The notes beneath the pieces were generated by a model that was not told where the DNA came from, did no database searches, and was given only the letters and a program-made list of their open reading frames with translations. From Buttiauxella selenatireducens (GTDB lineage: Bacteria > Pseudomonadota > Gammaproteobacteria > Enterobacterales > Enterobacteriaceae), in contig NZ_CP133838.1 in NCBI RefSeq assembly GCF_031432975.1, forward strand, positions 2,108,001 to 2,172,000: a stretch of 64,000 bases of DNA. The letters run 5' to 3'. Within the stretch, counting starts at the first letter, position 1; every line of letters starts with the position of its first letter. Of this stretch, positions 8,655-17,111 are shown piece after piece. Made by a program: the position numbers and the translations under genes.

Positions 8655-8915
8655 AAACTGTCATTAAATCAAACGGGCTCTTAAATAATGCAAAGTTCCG
8701 CCAATTAAATAATAAATAAATGGCGTAATGTGTCGTGCATTTGATTATCATTCCCGCAGTCGATAAGCCTTCCACTCGCTTTACCCTCCTTAACGATATT
8801 CGAATGGCGAAGCCGTGCTTCCCTTTCATCCCCTCTTGCTTGTTGATCCACGCTCTGGATTAATAATTAACCGATGATGGCGTTATTGTGTTGTGCCTCC
8901 ATCAGGATAAATTTG

Positions 8916-9707
8916 ATGTCAATTTCCCCGTTAGCTCGGGTTGCCAGTAACAGTGTGGTTGAGCCAGGCGTCGTGCTTGGCGCTCATGTGAACATTGGCC
9001 CTTTTTGTGTTATTTCCACAGGCGTTGTTATTGGTGAGGGAACAATTGTCGGTTCGCATTCGGTCATCAATGGCCTCACAACGATTGGGCGCGATAACAC
9101 TATTGGTCAGTTTGCCTCAATAGGTGAAGTCAATCAGGATCTTAAATATGCGAATGAACCTACGACGCTGGTGATCGGCGATCGTAATCAGATTGGCAAT
9201 AAATCTACGATTCATCGCGGGACAATCCAGGGGCATTCCACAACCCGGATTGGTGATGACAATCGCTTTCTGAATGGTGTACACATCGGCCATGACTGCG
9301 TGGTGGGTAACGCGACGTTGATGGGCGATAACAGTGGGTTGGCCGGGCATGTGGTTCTTGATGACGGGGCGCAGGTTGGAGTTATGTGCGCCATTCACCA
9401 GTTTTGCGTGCTGGGTGCGCATTCGAGGGTTGCCGATCAGGGCGGCGTGGTGCAAGACATTCCGCCATTCGTGATGGCCGACGGTAACCATGCAAGACCA
9501 ACTGGCATCGATATTAATGCGCGAGCTTTTCTGGCATTAGATACCCGGCAGCAGGATTTTGTGCATTCGCTGTACAGCATGCTTTATCAGCAGTCTTTAC
9601 CGATTGATGAGGTGAAGATAGCGGTAAAAGCCTCGCTAAGGGATTTTGCTCTTGCTGCTGTTTTTGAACGATTTTTTGCGCAGTCAACGCGTGGGATTAT
9701 TCGTTAA
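8916..9707 (+). CDS. LpxA paralogue, UDP-GlcNAc (or related) O-acyltransferase
   Basis: This is a left-handed beta-helix acyltransferase of 263 residues, almost the length of E. coli LpxA (262), which starts lipid A synthesis by moving an acyl chain from acyl carrier protein to UDP-GlcNAc. Hexapeptide repeats fill residues 1-180. The E. coli histidines 122, 125, 144 and 160 correspond to His123, 126, 145 and 161 here, and Q-F-A-S-I-G-E-V-N-Q-D-L-K-Y and the T-I-H-R-G-T loop are kept. At the acyl-chain ruler (E. coli Gly173) this protein has Asp174. ATG 8916 has AGGA 8 bases upstream; the upstream ATG at 8877 lacks support. The housekeeping lpxA normally lies in the lpxD-fabZ-lpxA-lpxB cluster, so this is probably a second, monocistronic copy with altered specificity. 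Confidence 0.85.
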   Translation: MSISPLARVASNSVVEPGVVLGAHVNIGPFCVISTGVVIGEGTIVGSHSVINGLTTIGRDNTIGQFASIGEVNQDLKYANEPTTLVIGDRNQIGNKSTIHRGTIQGHSTTRIGDDNRFLNGVHIGHDCVVGNATLMGDNSGLAGHVVLDDGAQVGVMCAIHQFCVLGAHSRVADQGGVVQDIPPFVMADGNHARPTGIDINARAFLALDTRQQDFVHSLYSMLYQQSLPIDEVKIAVKASLRDFALAAVFERFFAQSTRGIIR

Positions 9708-9714
9708 CGTACCT

Positions 9715-9749
9715 AAAAAAAAGACTCGCCGCGTAAAGCGGCGAGTCTT
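9715..9749 (-). terminator. Terminator of argS, also facing the lpxA paralogue
   Basis: A perfect 12-bp stem (AAGACTCGCCGC and its complement) spans 9721-9749 with a 5-base loop. On the minus strand it is followed by eight T, giving a strong terminator for argS. It probably also stops readthrough from the plus strand. Confidence 0.85.
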
Positions 9750-9781
9750 GTACTAAACGATGGTCTAATAACGATCGACTG

Positions 9782-11515
9782 TTACATGCGTTCTACGGTA
9801 TCGATACCCAGCGTATCCAGACCCAGTTTCAGGGTTTTCGCAGTCAGCAGCGCCAGTTTCAGACGGCTGTTACGCGCTTCATCGGTATCAGCAGCCAGAA
9901 TTGGGCAGTGCTCGTAGAAGCCAGAGAACAGGCCAGCAAGGTCATATAAATAAGAACACATCACGTGCGGTGTGCCATCGCGAGCCACGACGTTCAGCGT
10001 TTCTTCAAATTGCAGCAGACGAGCCGCCAACTGTGCTTCGCGATCTTCACGAATCACGACAGGTGCTTTCAGTAGTTCAGCTTCGTCGATGTCGGCTTTA
10101 CGGAACACGGAAAGCACACGCGTGTAGGCATACTGCATATATGGCGCGGTATTGCCTTCAAAGGCCAGCATGTTGTCCCAGTCGAAGATATAGTCAGTGG
10201 TACGGCTTTTGGACAGATCGGCGTATTTCACCGCGCCGATACCGACTACTTTTGCCAGCGCTTCCAGCTCGTCAGCAGACATATCGGGATTTTTCTCGCT
10301 CACCAGAGCACGTGCGCGCTCCATGGCTTCATCCAGCAGATCGGTCAGTTTTACCGTGCCGCCTGAACGGGTTTTGAACGGCTTACCGTCTTTACCCAGC
10401 ATCATGCCGAACATCTGGTGTTCAAGCGTGACGGACTCTGGAACGTAACCGGCTTTACGCACAATAGTCCATGCCTGCATCAGGTGCTGGTGCTGGCGTG
10501 AGTCGATGAAATACAGCACACGGTCGGCGTGCAGGGTTTCGTAACGGTATTTTGCACAGGCGATGTCGGTGGTGGTGTACAGGTAGCCGCCATCCTTTTT
10601 CTGGATGATAACGCCCATCGGCTCGCCATCTTTGTTCTTGTATTCATCGAGGAATACGACGGTTGCGCCTTCGCTTTCGACCGCCAGACCCTTGGCTTTC
10701 AGGTCGCTCACAATGCCCGGTAGCATTGAGTTATAGAGGCTTTCACCCATCACGTCGTCGCGAGTCAATGTGACGTTGAGACGATCATAAGTTTTCTGGT
10801 TCTGCGTCATGGTCACATCGACCAGTTTGCGCCACATCTCGCGGCAATATTCGTCGCCGCCTTGCAGTTTCACCACATATGCGCGCGCGCGCTCAGCAAA
10901 GGCTTCGTCTTCGTCGTAATGCTTTTTCGCTGCGCGATAAAACTCTTCAAGGTCAGCCAGTGCCATTTCACCGGCGTTTTCTTGCTGTTGCTTTTCGAGA
11001 TAAGCAATCAGCATCCCGAACTGAGTGCCCCAGTCACCAACGTGGTTGGCGCGAATCACTTTATGGCCGAGGAATTCCAGGGTACGTACTGCCGCATCGC
11101 CGATAATGGTTGAGCGGATGTGCCCTACGTGCATCTCTTTCGCCACATTAGGCGCGGAGTAATCGACCACAATGGTTTGTGGCGCAACAGTATTCACACC
11201 AACGCGTTCGGAAGCCACCGCCGCATCGACATGTTTCGCAAGGAACTCGGGGTCGAGGAAAATGTTGATAAAACCAGGGCCGGCGATTTCAACTTTGCTG
11301 GCAATGCCGGTCAAATCCAGATTCGCAATCACGCTCTCTGCGACTTGTCGTGGTGGCTTGCCCAGTGATTTCGCAACTGACATCACGCCATTGGCCTGAT
11401 AGTCGCCGAACTGAACTTTTGCTGACTGACGAACTTGTGGTTCGCAATCCGCAGGCGCACCTGCGGCAATCAGTGCCTGACTGACTTTATCTGAGAGAAG
11501 TGCCTGAATATTCAC
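9782..11515 (-). CDS. argS: Arginyl-tRNA synthetase
   Basis: A class Ia aminoacyl-tRNA synthetase that charges tRNA-Arg in the cytoplasm; arginine activation needs the bound tRNA. The 577 residues match E. coli ArgS in length. The HIGH-like signature is H-V-G-H-I-R-S-T at about 131-138 within [10 protein letters not shown]. The N-terminal Add1 domain and the C-terminal anticodon-binding domain ending in V-E-R-M are both present. It is transcribed alone and ends at the hairpin at 9721-9749. Confidence 0.97.
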   Translation of the reverse strand: MNIQALLSDKVSQALIAAGAPADCEPQVRQSAKVQFGDYQANGVMSVAKSLGKPPRQVAESVIANLDLTGIASKVEIAGPGFINIFLDPEFLAKHVDAAVASERVGVNTVAPQTIVVDYSAPNVAKEMHVGHIRSTIIGDAAVRTLEFLGHKVIRANHVGDWGTQFGMLIAYLEKQQQENAGEMALADLEEFYRAAKKHYDEDEAFAERARAYVVKLQGGDEYCREMWRKLVDVTMTQNQKTYDRLNVTLTRDDVMGESLYNSMLPGIVSDLKAKGLAVESEGATVVFLDEYKNKDGEPMGVIIQKKDGGYLYTTTDIACAKYRYETLHADRVLYFIDSRQHQHLMQAWTIVRKAGYVPESVTLEHQMFGMMLGKDGKPFKTRSGGTVKLTDLLDEAMERARALVSEKNPDMSADELEALAKVVGIGAVKYADLSKSRTTDYIFDWDNMLAFEGNTAPYMQYAYTRVLSVFRKADIDEAELLKAPVVIREDREAQLAARLLQFEETLNVVARDGTPHVMCSYLYDLAGLFSGFYEHCPILAADTDEARNSRLKLALLTAKTLKLGLDTLGIDTVERM

Positions 11516-11764
11516 CGGGATACCTTACATTTTGCTAAGGGCTGCCGTGACTTTACAGCAGCCGTATCGTTGGGGATAAAATAAGGGCGTAAGTATAACT
11601 GTATTTAACCCCTGTAGTCAGCAAAAGCCTTGCCCCGCGCGCCTTCTACTACTATTAACGGTATAGGGATTAACCATTCGCAGCACGCACCCCTCGATGG
11701 GGGTTGGTGATGCTGGATGAAAAAGGTAGATTAGCCCCCATTCGTGACATGAGAGGATAGGGCG

Positions 11765-12337
11765 ATGGCCAACTGGCAGACAATAGCAGAACTTAATGAT
11801 ATTTCAGCGGATCTCCCGCGTTTTACCGAAGCGTTAGCAAGCCTTGCCGCTCGGCTTGACCTGGAGATTGCACCGCTCGACGCTGACCATATCTCATTGC
11901 GTTGCCATCAGAATACGACCGCCCAACGGTGGCGTGAGGGTCTGGAAAAGTGCGGCACGCTGCTCTCAGAAAATATCATTAATGATCGTCCGATTTGCCT
12001 GTTTAAACTCGACGAGCCGGTTTGCGTCGCACACTGGAAATTTACCGTGGTGGAACTGCCGTGGCCGGGAGAAAAGCGCTATCCGCACGAAGGCTGGGAA
12101 CATGTTGAAATTGTACTGCCAGGCGACCCTGAAACATTGAATGCGCGGGCGCTGGATTTACTGTCTGATGCGGGTCTGCGCCAGACGGGGATTTCGGTGA
12201 AAACCAGTTCGCCAAAAGGTGAGCGGGAACGTCTGCCAAACCCAACGCTTGCGGTCACTGACGGCAAAGTCACCATCAAATTCCATCCCTGGAGTATTGA
12301 GGAGATTGTCGCCAGCGAACTCGCGCCCTCAGTTTAA
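11765..12337 (+). CDS. yecM: VOC-fold protein YecM
   Basis: YecM belongs to the vicinal oxygen chelate fold family and is presumed to be a metal-binding protein; its reaction is not known. The 190 residues include H-W-K-F-T-V-V-E-L-P-W-P-G and the W-E-H-V-E-I-V-L-P metal-site region, and the C-terminal K-F-H-P-W-S-I-E-E-I-V. ATG 11765 follows a GAGGATAGGGCG site. In E. coli yecM neighbours cutC; here a PatB-type gene separates them. Confidence 0.88.
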   Translation: MANWQTIAELNDISADLPRFTEALASLAARLDLEIAPLDADHISLRCHQNTTAQRWREGLEKCGTLLSENIINDRPICLFKLDEPVCVAHWKFTVVELPWPGEKRYPHEGWEHVEIVLPGDPETLNARALDLLSDAGLRQTGISVKTSSPKGERERLPNPTLAVTDGKVTIKFHPWSIEEIVASELAPSV

Positions 12338-12365
12338 GCACTGAGTCCACGATATTCAGGCTGTC

Positions 12366-13508
12366 TTAACAGATTGATTGAACAGCAGCCTCCATTCGTT
12401 TAATGGCTTCTTCAAGGTTTGCCGATGTGCAACCGAAGTTAATACGCACGAATTTTGCCTCGCCAAAATCGGCGCCTGGCGAGAAGCCTAATCCGGCTTT
12501 CTGGAAGAACAGCGTAGGGTTGTCGACCGGTAAAGCCGTGGCATCGACCCATCCCAGATAAGTCGCCTGCGGAGACGCCATTTTCAAACCTGGCATATTG
12601 TTGATGGCGTACACCAGTCGGTCGCGATTGCGGCGTAAATAGGGCAATAACGCCTGTAGCCAGGTGTCACCCTCTTGCCAGGCTGCGGTGGCGGCAGTAA
12701 GCGCCAGCACATCAACAGTTGGCACTATTCCATCGCGCGTCGTATTGAATTGCTGGCGTAAAAGCGGGTCAGGAATAATCGCAATGGATGCGCCAAGACC
12801 GGCAATATTAAAGGTTTTGGATGGCGAGAGCAGGGTGATGGAACGACGCTCTGCATCAGCGCTTAGCGTGGCAAAAGGAATATGTTGCACACCCTCGTCG
12901 AGCAACAAGTCACAATGAATTTCATCAGAACAGACAATTAAATCGAGACGTTGCGCGAAGGCGAGCTGTTGCTGCAACTCTTCACGGCGATAAACCGTGC
13001 CACCTGGGTTTTGCGGATTGCACAACATCAGCAATTTTTCTTTGCCGGTAAGCTGCGCTTCGAGTGACGGCAAATCCATAATCCAGCGCCCATTTTCAAG
13101 GCGCAATGGCGCATTGAGCTGTGGACGCTGGGCAAAAGCTGACGATTTTTTGAAGGGAGGATAAATTGGCGTTGGCGCAATCGTTGATTCATCCGGCGCG
13201 GTGAAAGCGCGTACGCTTAAATTCAACCCTGCGACAATTCCCGGTAAAATGACTATCCATTCAGGCTTAATCTGCCACTGGTAGAGATTGGCCATGCGTT
13301 GAACAATCACATGGATCAACTCTTTTGGCCGGGCTCCATAGCCAAATACGCCGTGTTCAACCCGCTGGTGAAGCGCATCAATAATGCAGGGGGGTGAGCG
13401 AAAATCCATATCCGCGACCCACATAGGTAAAACATCATCACTGTATTTATTCCACTTCGAGCTGTCGCTGTGACGGCGGTCGATGCCTTCATCAAAATTG
13501 AATGCCAT
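12366..13508 (-). CDS. PatB/MalY-type C-S lyase or aminotransferase
   Basis: A fold-type I PLP enzyme of 380 residues, probably cleaving C-S bonds in cystathionine or other cysteine conjugates (pyruvate, ammonia and a thiol as products). The PLP lysine lies in S-P-S-K-T-F-N-I-A-G-L near 233, N-P-Q-N-P-G-G contacts the cofactor near 165, and S-D-E-I-H-C-D-L is the PLP-Asp motif near 196. The beginning (D-E-G-I-D-R-R-H-S-D-S-S-K-W) is typical of PatB rather than of E. coli MalY. No signal peptide. It is convergent with yecM, inserted between yecM and cutC. Physiological substrate unknown. Confidence 0.8.
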   Translation of the reverse strand: MAFNFDEGIDRRHSDSSKWNKYSDDVLPMWVADMDFRSPPCIIDALHQRVEHGVFGYGARPKELIHVIVQRMANLYQWQIKPEWIVILPGIVAGLNLSVRAFTAPDESTIAPTPIYPPFKKSSAFAQRPQLNAPLRLENGRWIMDLPSLEAQLTGKEKLLMLCNPQNPGGTVYRREELQQQLAFAQRLDLIVCSDEIHCDLLLDEGVQHIPFATLSADAERRSITLLSPSKTFNIAGLGASIAIIPDPLLRQQFNTTRDGIVPTVDVLALTAATAAWQEGDTWLQALLPYLRRNRDRLVYAINNMPGLKMASPQATYLGWVDATALPVDNPTLFFQKAGLGFSPGADFGEAKFVRINFGCTSANLEEAIKRMEAAVQSIC

Positions 13509-13597
13509 GATTACATACCTTTTTGTGATCCTGATTTCAGATTATCATTCTGAACCCGTGGCACAACCGCCAGGCTAAAGATTTTAAGGAGTAATCA

Positions 13598-14347
13598 ATG
13601 CCTTTGCTTGAGATATGTTGTTATGGAATTGACTGTGCAGTCACAGCGCAACAAGCCGGAGCGGACAGAATTGAATTGTGTGCAGCTCCAAAAGAGGGCG
13701 GCTTGACCCCGTCAGCGGGAGTGCTGCGCCAGGTTAAGCAGCGAGTGTCGATCCCCGTGCATCCGATTATTCGCCCGCGTGGTGGCGATTTTTGCTACAC
13801 CGATGCCGAGTTTGAGACCATGCTTGAAGATATCGCGTTCGTGCGTGAATTGGGATACCCGGGTTTGGTCATCGGCATGCTCGACGGCGAAGGGCATGTT
13901 GATGTGGCTCGCATGAAGCAGGTCATGGAACACGCGAAGGGGATGGCCGTGACGTTCCATCGCGCGTTCGATATGTGCCATAACCCTCATCAAGCGCTGG
14001 AGCAATTAACCGATTTGGGTGTGGCGCGGATCCTGACGTCAGGCCAGCAACAGAATGCTGAACTAGGACTTTCATTGCTTAGGGAACTAAAACAGCATTC
14101 TCGTGCTCCAATCATTATGGCGGGTGCGGGCGTCAGGCTGAGCAATTTGAAAAAGTTTGTCGAACACGGTATTGACGAAATGCACAGTTCAGCCGGTCAG
14201 ACCGTGGCGTCACCGATGCGTTATCGCAAAGCCGGAGTCTCAATGAGTGCTGATGCAGAAGCCGATGAGTTTAACCGCTACTGCGTTGATGGCGACGTGG
14301 TAGCTGCAATGAAAGCCATGTTGGTTGCAAGTGAATCTGCAACGTGA
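13598..14347 (+). CDS. cutC: CutC family protein
   Basis: A cytoplasmic TIM-barrel protein once linked to copper tolerance; in E. coli that phenotype is now ascribed to the MicL sRNA made from the 3' part of the gene. The 249 residues begin M-P-L-L-E-I-C-C-Y and carry the family marks [24 protein letters not shown] and S-G-Q-Q-Q-N-A. The AAGGAGTAATCA site before ATG 13598 is strong. The metal role of the protein itself is uncertain. Confidence 0.93.
   Translation: MPLLEICCYGIDCAVTAQQAGADRIELCAAPKEGGLTPSAGVLRQVKQRVSIPVHPIIRPRGGDFCYTDAEFETMLEDIAFVRELGYPGLVIGMLDGEGHVDVARMKQVMEHAKGMAVTFHRAFDMCHNPHQALEQLTDLGVARILTSGQQQNAELGLSLLRELKQHSRAPIIMAGAGVRLSNLKKFVEHGIDEMHSSAGQTVASPMRYRKAGVSMSADAEADEFNRYCVDGDVVAAMKAMLVASESAT
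14083..14111 (+). promoter_or_regulatory. Candidate sigma-E promoter inside cutC (MicL)
   Basis: GGAACT at 14083-14088 matches the sigma-E -35 element, and CTCCAA at 14106-14111 is one base from the -10 consensus CTCTAA, with the usual spacing of about 16. It would start a transcript near 14118 and give about 322 bases to the cutC terminator, close to the 307 of E. coli MicL. Confidence 0.5.
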
Positions 14348-14439
14348 AGTATGAAGGCTAAGAGTTTTTGACCGTGCATCATGTCGCCCATGTGATGCTC
14401 GCTCGTACCAGGCCCCGGTGTTTTGCCGGGGCTTTTTTT
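14118..14439 (+). ncRNA. micL: MicL sRNA from the 3' end of cutC
   Basis: MicL is a sigma-E-dependent, Hfq-binding sRNA that represses translation of the lipoprotein Lpp; the active form, MicL-S, is about the last 80 bases. Here the 3' region after cutC carries the block CATGTGATGCTCGCTCG at about 14389-14405, which I recall from MicL-S, and a strong terminator at 14412-14439. A sigma-E-like promoter lies within cutC. The identification rests on position, promoter and recalled similarity; the 5' end is estimated. Confidence 0.65.
14412..14439 (+). terminator. Terminator of cutC/MicL
   Basis: GCCCCGG at 14412-14418 pairs with CCGGGGC at 14426-14432 and is followed by seven T. It ends both cutC mRNA and MicL. 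Confidence 0.9.
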
Positions 14440-14616
14440 ATTTTTAGGTTTGTCGTGGGGTGCTATTGGGGTGCCGACTCGAATAAAGCATCAAGCGTCC
14501 AACACCCATGTGAAAAATCAGCCGATATGCTGCGGCAGATTATCAATGCCAGGTTGGTGATGTACGGCAGAGTCAGTCTGAATCAATCGAATAACAGGTA
14601 AAGAGGAAAGGTAAAT

Positions 14617-14709
14617 AAAAAAGCCAGATACCGGGGGAGGATATCTGGCTCAAAGTAGAAGCCTAATTATTGCAAATTTAATACGCTAAAGTCAGCGAAT
14701 TAACCGACG
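14617..14709 (-). ncRNA. Candidate sRNA A (minus strand) ending at a strong terminator
   Basis: On the minus strand AGCCAGATA/TATCTGGCT (14622-14650, 11-base loop) is followed by TTTTTT, a good intrinsic terminator with no gene directly before it. A TATACT -10 box lies at 14720-14715, which would give an RNA of about 90 bases; no good -35 was seen. No protein frame fits. The rest of 14440-14860 holds nothing else I can support. Confidence 0.35.
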
Positions 14710-14860
14710 AGTCCAGTATACGCAACGCACGCTAATGATGTGTTGTTAAGTTAATTCTAATAAATAGAATTTGATATCCGAGCCTATGGCTGCCTCATGG
14801 CGTCATGAACCAGGTGGATTCAATGCAGTGGGGTAGAAAACCTCAATTAGAATAACAGGC

Positions 14861-14945
14861 AAAAAAATCCCCGAACAGGTCGGGGATAAAGGACTCTCTC
14901 GAAAGATCTGCTATTTCTAGTTTTGCCTGAGGTAAGACCATAGTG
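14861..14945 (-). ncRNA. Candidate sRNA B or 3' end of the lipoprotein mRNA
   Basis: On the minus strand TCCCCGA/TCGGGGA (14868-14886, 5-base loop) is followed by seven T. Just upstream UCU-UUCG-AGA can form a small hairpin that pairs better on this strand than on the other. A TATAAA-like -10 is near 14950. It could be an independent sRNA of about 80 bases, or the processed 3' untranslated end of the lipoprotein gene that stops 168 bases upstream. Confidence 0.35.
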
Positions 14946-15053
14946 TTTATAGAGTCATGTTGATACGGCCAATATCCTAAAGTTTATCTGATAACAAACG
15001 GTATCGCTGATTGCATAACCAGCGACATGACAATCTCAGTAAACCAGATGTCT

Positions 15054-15179
15054 TCAGAAGCTAATGCCTGAACCAACCCCAATAGCCATACCGCTGTTAC
15101 CGCCTGTAGCGCCAACACCCACTCCACTGGAGCAGGACGCCAGAAGAACGACGAGGCAAACCAGACTCAATAATTTCAT
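15054..15179 (-). CDS. 41-residue predicted lipoprotein
   Basis: The minus-strand frame starts at ATG 15179, preceded by GAAGGAAC with a 5-base spacer, and ends with TGA at 15056-15054. It encodes M-K-L-L-S-L-V-C-L-V-V-L-L, then the lipobox L-A-S-C with Cys16, and a mature part of only 26 residues rich in glycine, serine and valine ending G-S-G-I-S-F. After lipidation it would be a very small membrane-anchored lipoprotein; Ser-Ser after the Cys favours the outer membrane. Family not recognised. The next terminator on this strand is at 14868-14886. Confidence 0.7.
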   Translation of the reverse strand: MKLLSLVCLVVLLASCSSGVGVGATGGNSGMAIGVGSGISF

Positions 15180-15356
15180 ACAATGTTCCTTCTTTTATGT
15201 TTTTTAATTAAATATTTAATTGATATGGCAAAAGGGAATGTATTCACCTAAGTGATTAATAGTGCGGAATTTAAATACACTATTTAATGTAACCAATTGT
15301 GTTTATATGCCATTGTTTATACTTCGATTTTTTTATAAACAACTGGGAATATATAA

Positions 15357-15605
15357 GTGAAAAAGATTTTTCTGACGGCATTAGTATCAAGTGTGATGTT
15401 TGGCGCTATGGTTTCAGGTTCAGCAAATGCAGGGCCAGTAGGGTTTGATGATTATGCAAAGCCAGGTAAACCTGTATATGGGGCCTGGAAAATTGACCCT
15501 GTAGGTACCACAGAGTGGTCTATTATGTGCGTGCGAAAAATATATTATTACGGCGGGAAGATCGTCAGACAGAGTAAACAAAAGAATTTTGCAAGCAAGT
15601 GCTAG
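15357..15605 (+). CDS. Small secreted protein, unknown function
   Basis: The 82 residues begin with a clear Sec signal peptide (M-K-K-I-F-L-T-A-L-V, cleavage after A-N-A near residue 26). The mature part of about 56 residues is basic and aromatic, with two cysteines (C-V-R-K and the final C) that could form one disulfide in the periplasm. The start is GTG 15357 with GGGA 8 bases upstream. AT-rich flanks and isolation suggest acquisition. Family not recognised. Confidence 0.65.
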   Translation: MKKIFLTALVSSVMFGAMVSGSANAGPVGFDDYAKPGKPVYGAWKIDPVGTTEWSIMCVRKIYYYGGKIVRQSKQKNFASKC

Positions 15606-15653
15606 ATAGAATAGCAGATTCAGATTACCTAAACTGATTCTCTTCTAATAAAA

Positions 15654-15686
15654 CAGGTAAAACGCTCCTGTTCTGCGTTTTACCTG
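15654..15686. terminator. Terminator between the small secreted gene and the DUF1254 gene
   Basis: A perfect 12-bp stem CAGGTAAAACGC/GCGTTTTACCTG with a 9-base loop. On the minus strand TTTTATT follows, so it probably ends the DUF1254 gene transcribed toward it; it also lies after the 82-residue gene. Confidence 0.65.
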
Positions 15687-15792
15687 CAATTACTGTCTGA
15701 TTTGATCTGAAGTTCCTGAGGGCATTGTGCCCCCTAAATTACCTTCAATATCCGGTTTTTTTGTAGAGAGTACAATGAAGCTGGCTATCTTC

Positions 15793-17085
15793 TTATTTCA
15801 CCACGTCCAATGTGGGTGTTGGATATTTACCGTCTATCGCAGCCTGATCCGGGCCATATAAACGCATGATGATATATGCGTCTTTTTCAGGAATTGGCAG
15901 CCAGTTAGGATTATTAGCATCGCCTTTGGCACTCAAGTCTATGGTGTATAAACCATCAGCATCTGGCTTAAGAGAACGGTCACCACGGCTGTGACGATTA
16001 ATGTCATTGTGCGCCATCAACATGTTGCCCGTTCCATAGACGGTAAAGGACCAAAACTGACTCACATTTGGCGCTTTGAAGTGCAGGCGGTATTTTTTAC
16101 CCTCAGAACCATTGATCGGCTGACCATCAGAACCTTTATTAATCTGCAGATACACAGACTCTTCAGGCGGCAGCCCCCATTGTCCAAGCAGGGTGCCTTC
16201 AGCAAACAGATCTCGTTTCTGGTTTTGCAGTTCTTCACGCGTCCCCAGCAGGCCCTTGGAAGATGTCATTGTCGGCAGTAGCTGTTTCAGATGAGCCATA
16301 CCCAGTTCTTCACCTTTTTTCGCAGCAGTGACCTGTTCTGGGGTGAAATCCGTTTTACAGGGTTCAATACCTGCGGCCTTGTACTGATCAATCCATTTTT
16401 TGTCCGCAGCCCCCATATCTCCTTCACACAGAACAAAGTTCACACGCTGCAACCAGGTGGTTTTTGCAGGATCCGGCCAGGTGTGCACAGTCGCTTTTGG
16501 ACCGGACTCGCCAAGGTACGCGGATAACGTACGGATATTCCAGTCATCCATGTAGCTCAACGCGACTTTGGTGTCTTCCGGGCTGGTAGCCATAATGCGT
16601 CCCATCAGCTTCAGAATATCTGAATCCACTCGGATAACCTCGGTCACACTGGGCGGCACTTCCCCTTTCCAGGTTCGGGATGCAAACATAAAGTGCCCAC
16701 CTTTGGTGCCACGCGTGCGGGAGCCGATCATCGACGTCGTGTAATGTCCCATATCCATCGTATGGAGGATCCAATAACGACCTTTGTCCATGTCCGGTAC
16801 GCTGACAATGACCGGTTCAGCGCTTACGTCCAGCCACCCCTGAAGGTGTAAGGTGTCATTATTAATGGTTGGATGGTCGGTGTAAGTGTCATCCGCAAGG
16901 TGGCGAATGTTCTGGAAACGGTTCAGCGGGGTGTCAGTTTTCACCGCGGTGTTATAAAAGAATTTGTAAGCCTCATCCATAGAAAAACCATAGATATAAG
17001 CATCTTCGGCCATTTTATCGCTGATCTGCGCCAGAGCGGGGAGTGCAACTCCGAACAAAGCGGCGGCAAGGATTAACTTCTTCAT
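15793..17085 (-). CDS. DUF1254/DUF1214 periplasmic protein
   Basis: The 430 residues begin with a Sec signal peptide (M-K-K-L-I-L-A-A-A-L-F-G, cut after A-L-A near 19). The DUF1254 part (about 25-160) has A-Y-I-Y-G-F-S-M-D-E-A, N-N-D-T-L-H-L-Q-G-W-L-D and Y-W-I-L-H-T-M-D; the DUF1214 part (about 310-420) has Q-F-W-S-F-T-V-Y and N-W-L-P-I-P. These domains are common in environmental proteobacteria, usually secreted; no enzyme activity is established. It follows a second DUF1254 gene with a 26-base gap, probably one operon. Confidence 0.85.
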   Translation of the reverse strand: MKKLILAAALFGVALPALAQISDKMAEDAYIYGFSMDEAYKFFYNTAVKTDTPLNRFQNIRHLADDTYTDHPTINNDTLHLQGWLDVSAEPVIVSVPDMDKGRYWILHTMDMGHYTTSMIGSRTRGTKGGHFMFASRTWKGEVPPSVTEVIRVDSDILKLMGRIMATSPEDTKVALSYMDDWNIRTLSAYLGESGPKATVHTWPDPAKTTWLQRVNFVLCEGDMGAADKKWIDQYKAAGIEPCKTDFTPEQVTAAKKGEELGMAHLKQLLPTMTSSKGLLGTREELQNQKRDLFAEGTLLGQWGLPPEESVYLQINKGSDGQPINGSEGKKYRLHFKAPNVSQFWSFTVYGTGNMLMAHNDINRHSRGDRSLKPDADGLYTIDLSAKGDANNPNWLPIPEKDAYIIMRLYGPDQAAIDGKYPTPTLDVVK

Positions 17086-17111
17086 ATCATGCTCCGGTAA
17101 TGATGATTTGT

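Noticed and set aside
14368-14601. 77-codon frame after cutC
   Set aside because: It runs through the cutC/MicL terminator, has no ribosome site and no protein-like composition.
14909-14925. Minus-strand CTAGAAATAGCA resembling the scaffold of CRISPR tracr/guide RNA
   Set aside because: The match is about 12 bases, no repeats, Cas genes or anti-repeat are present; it is chance.
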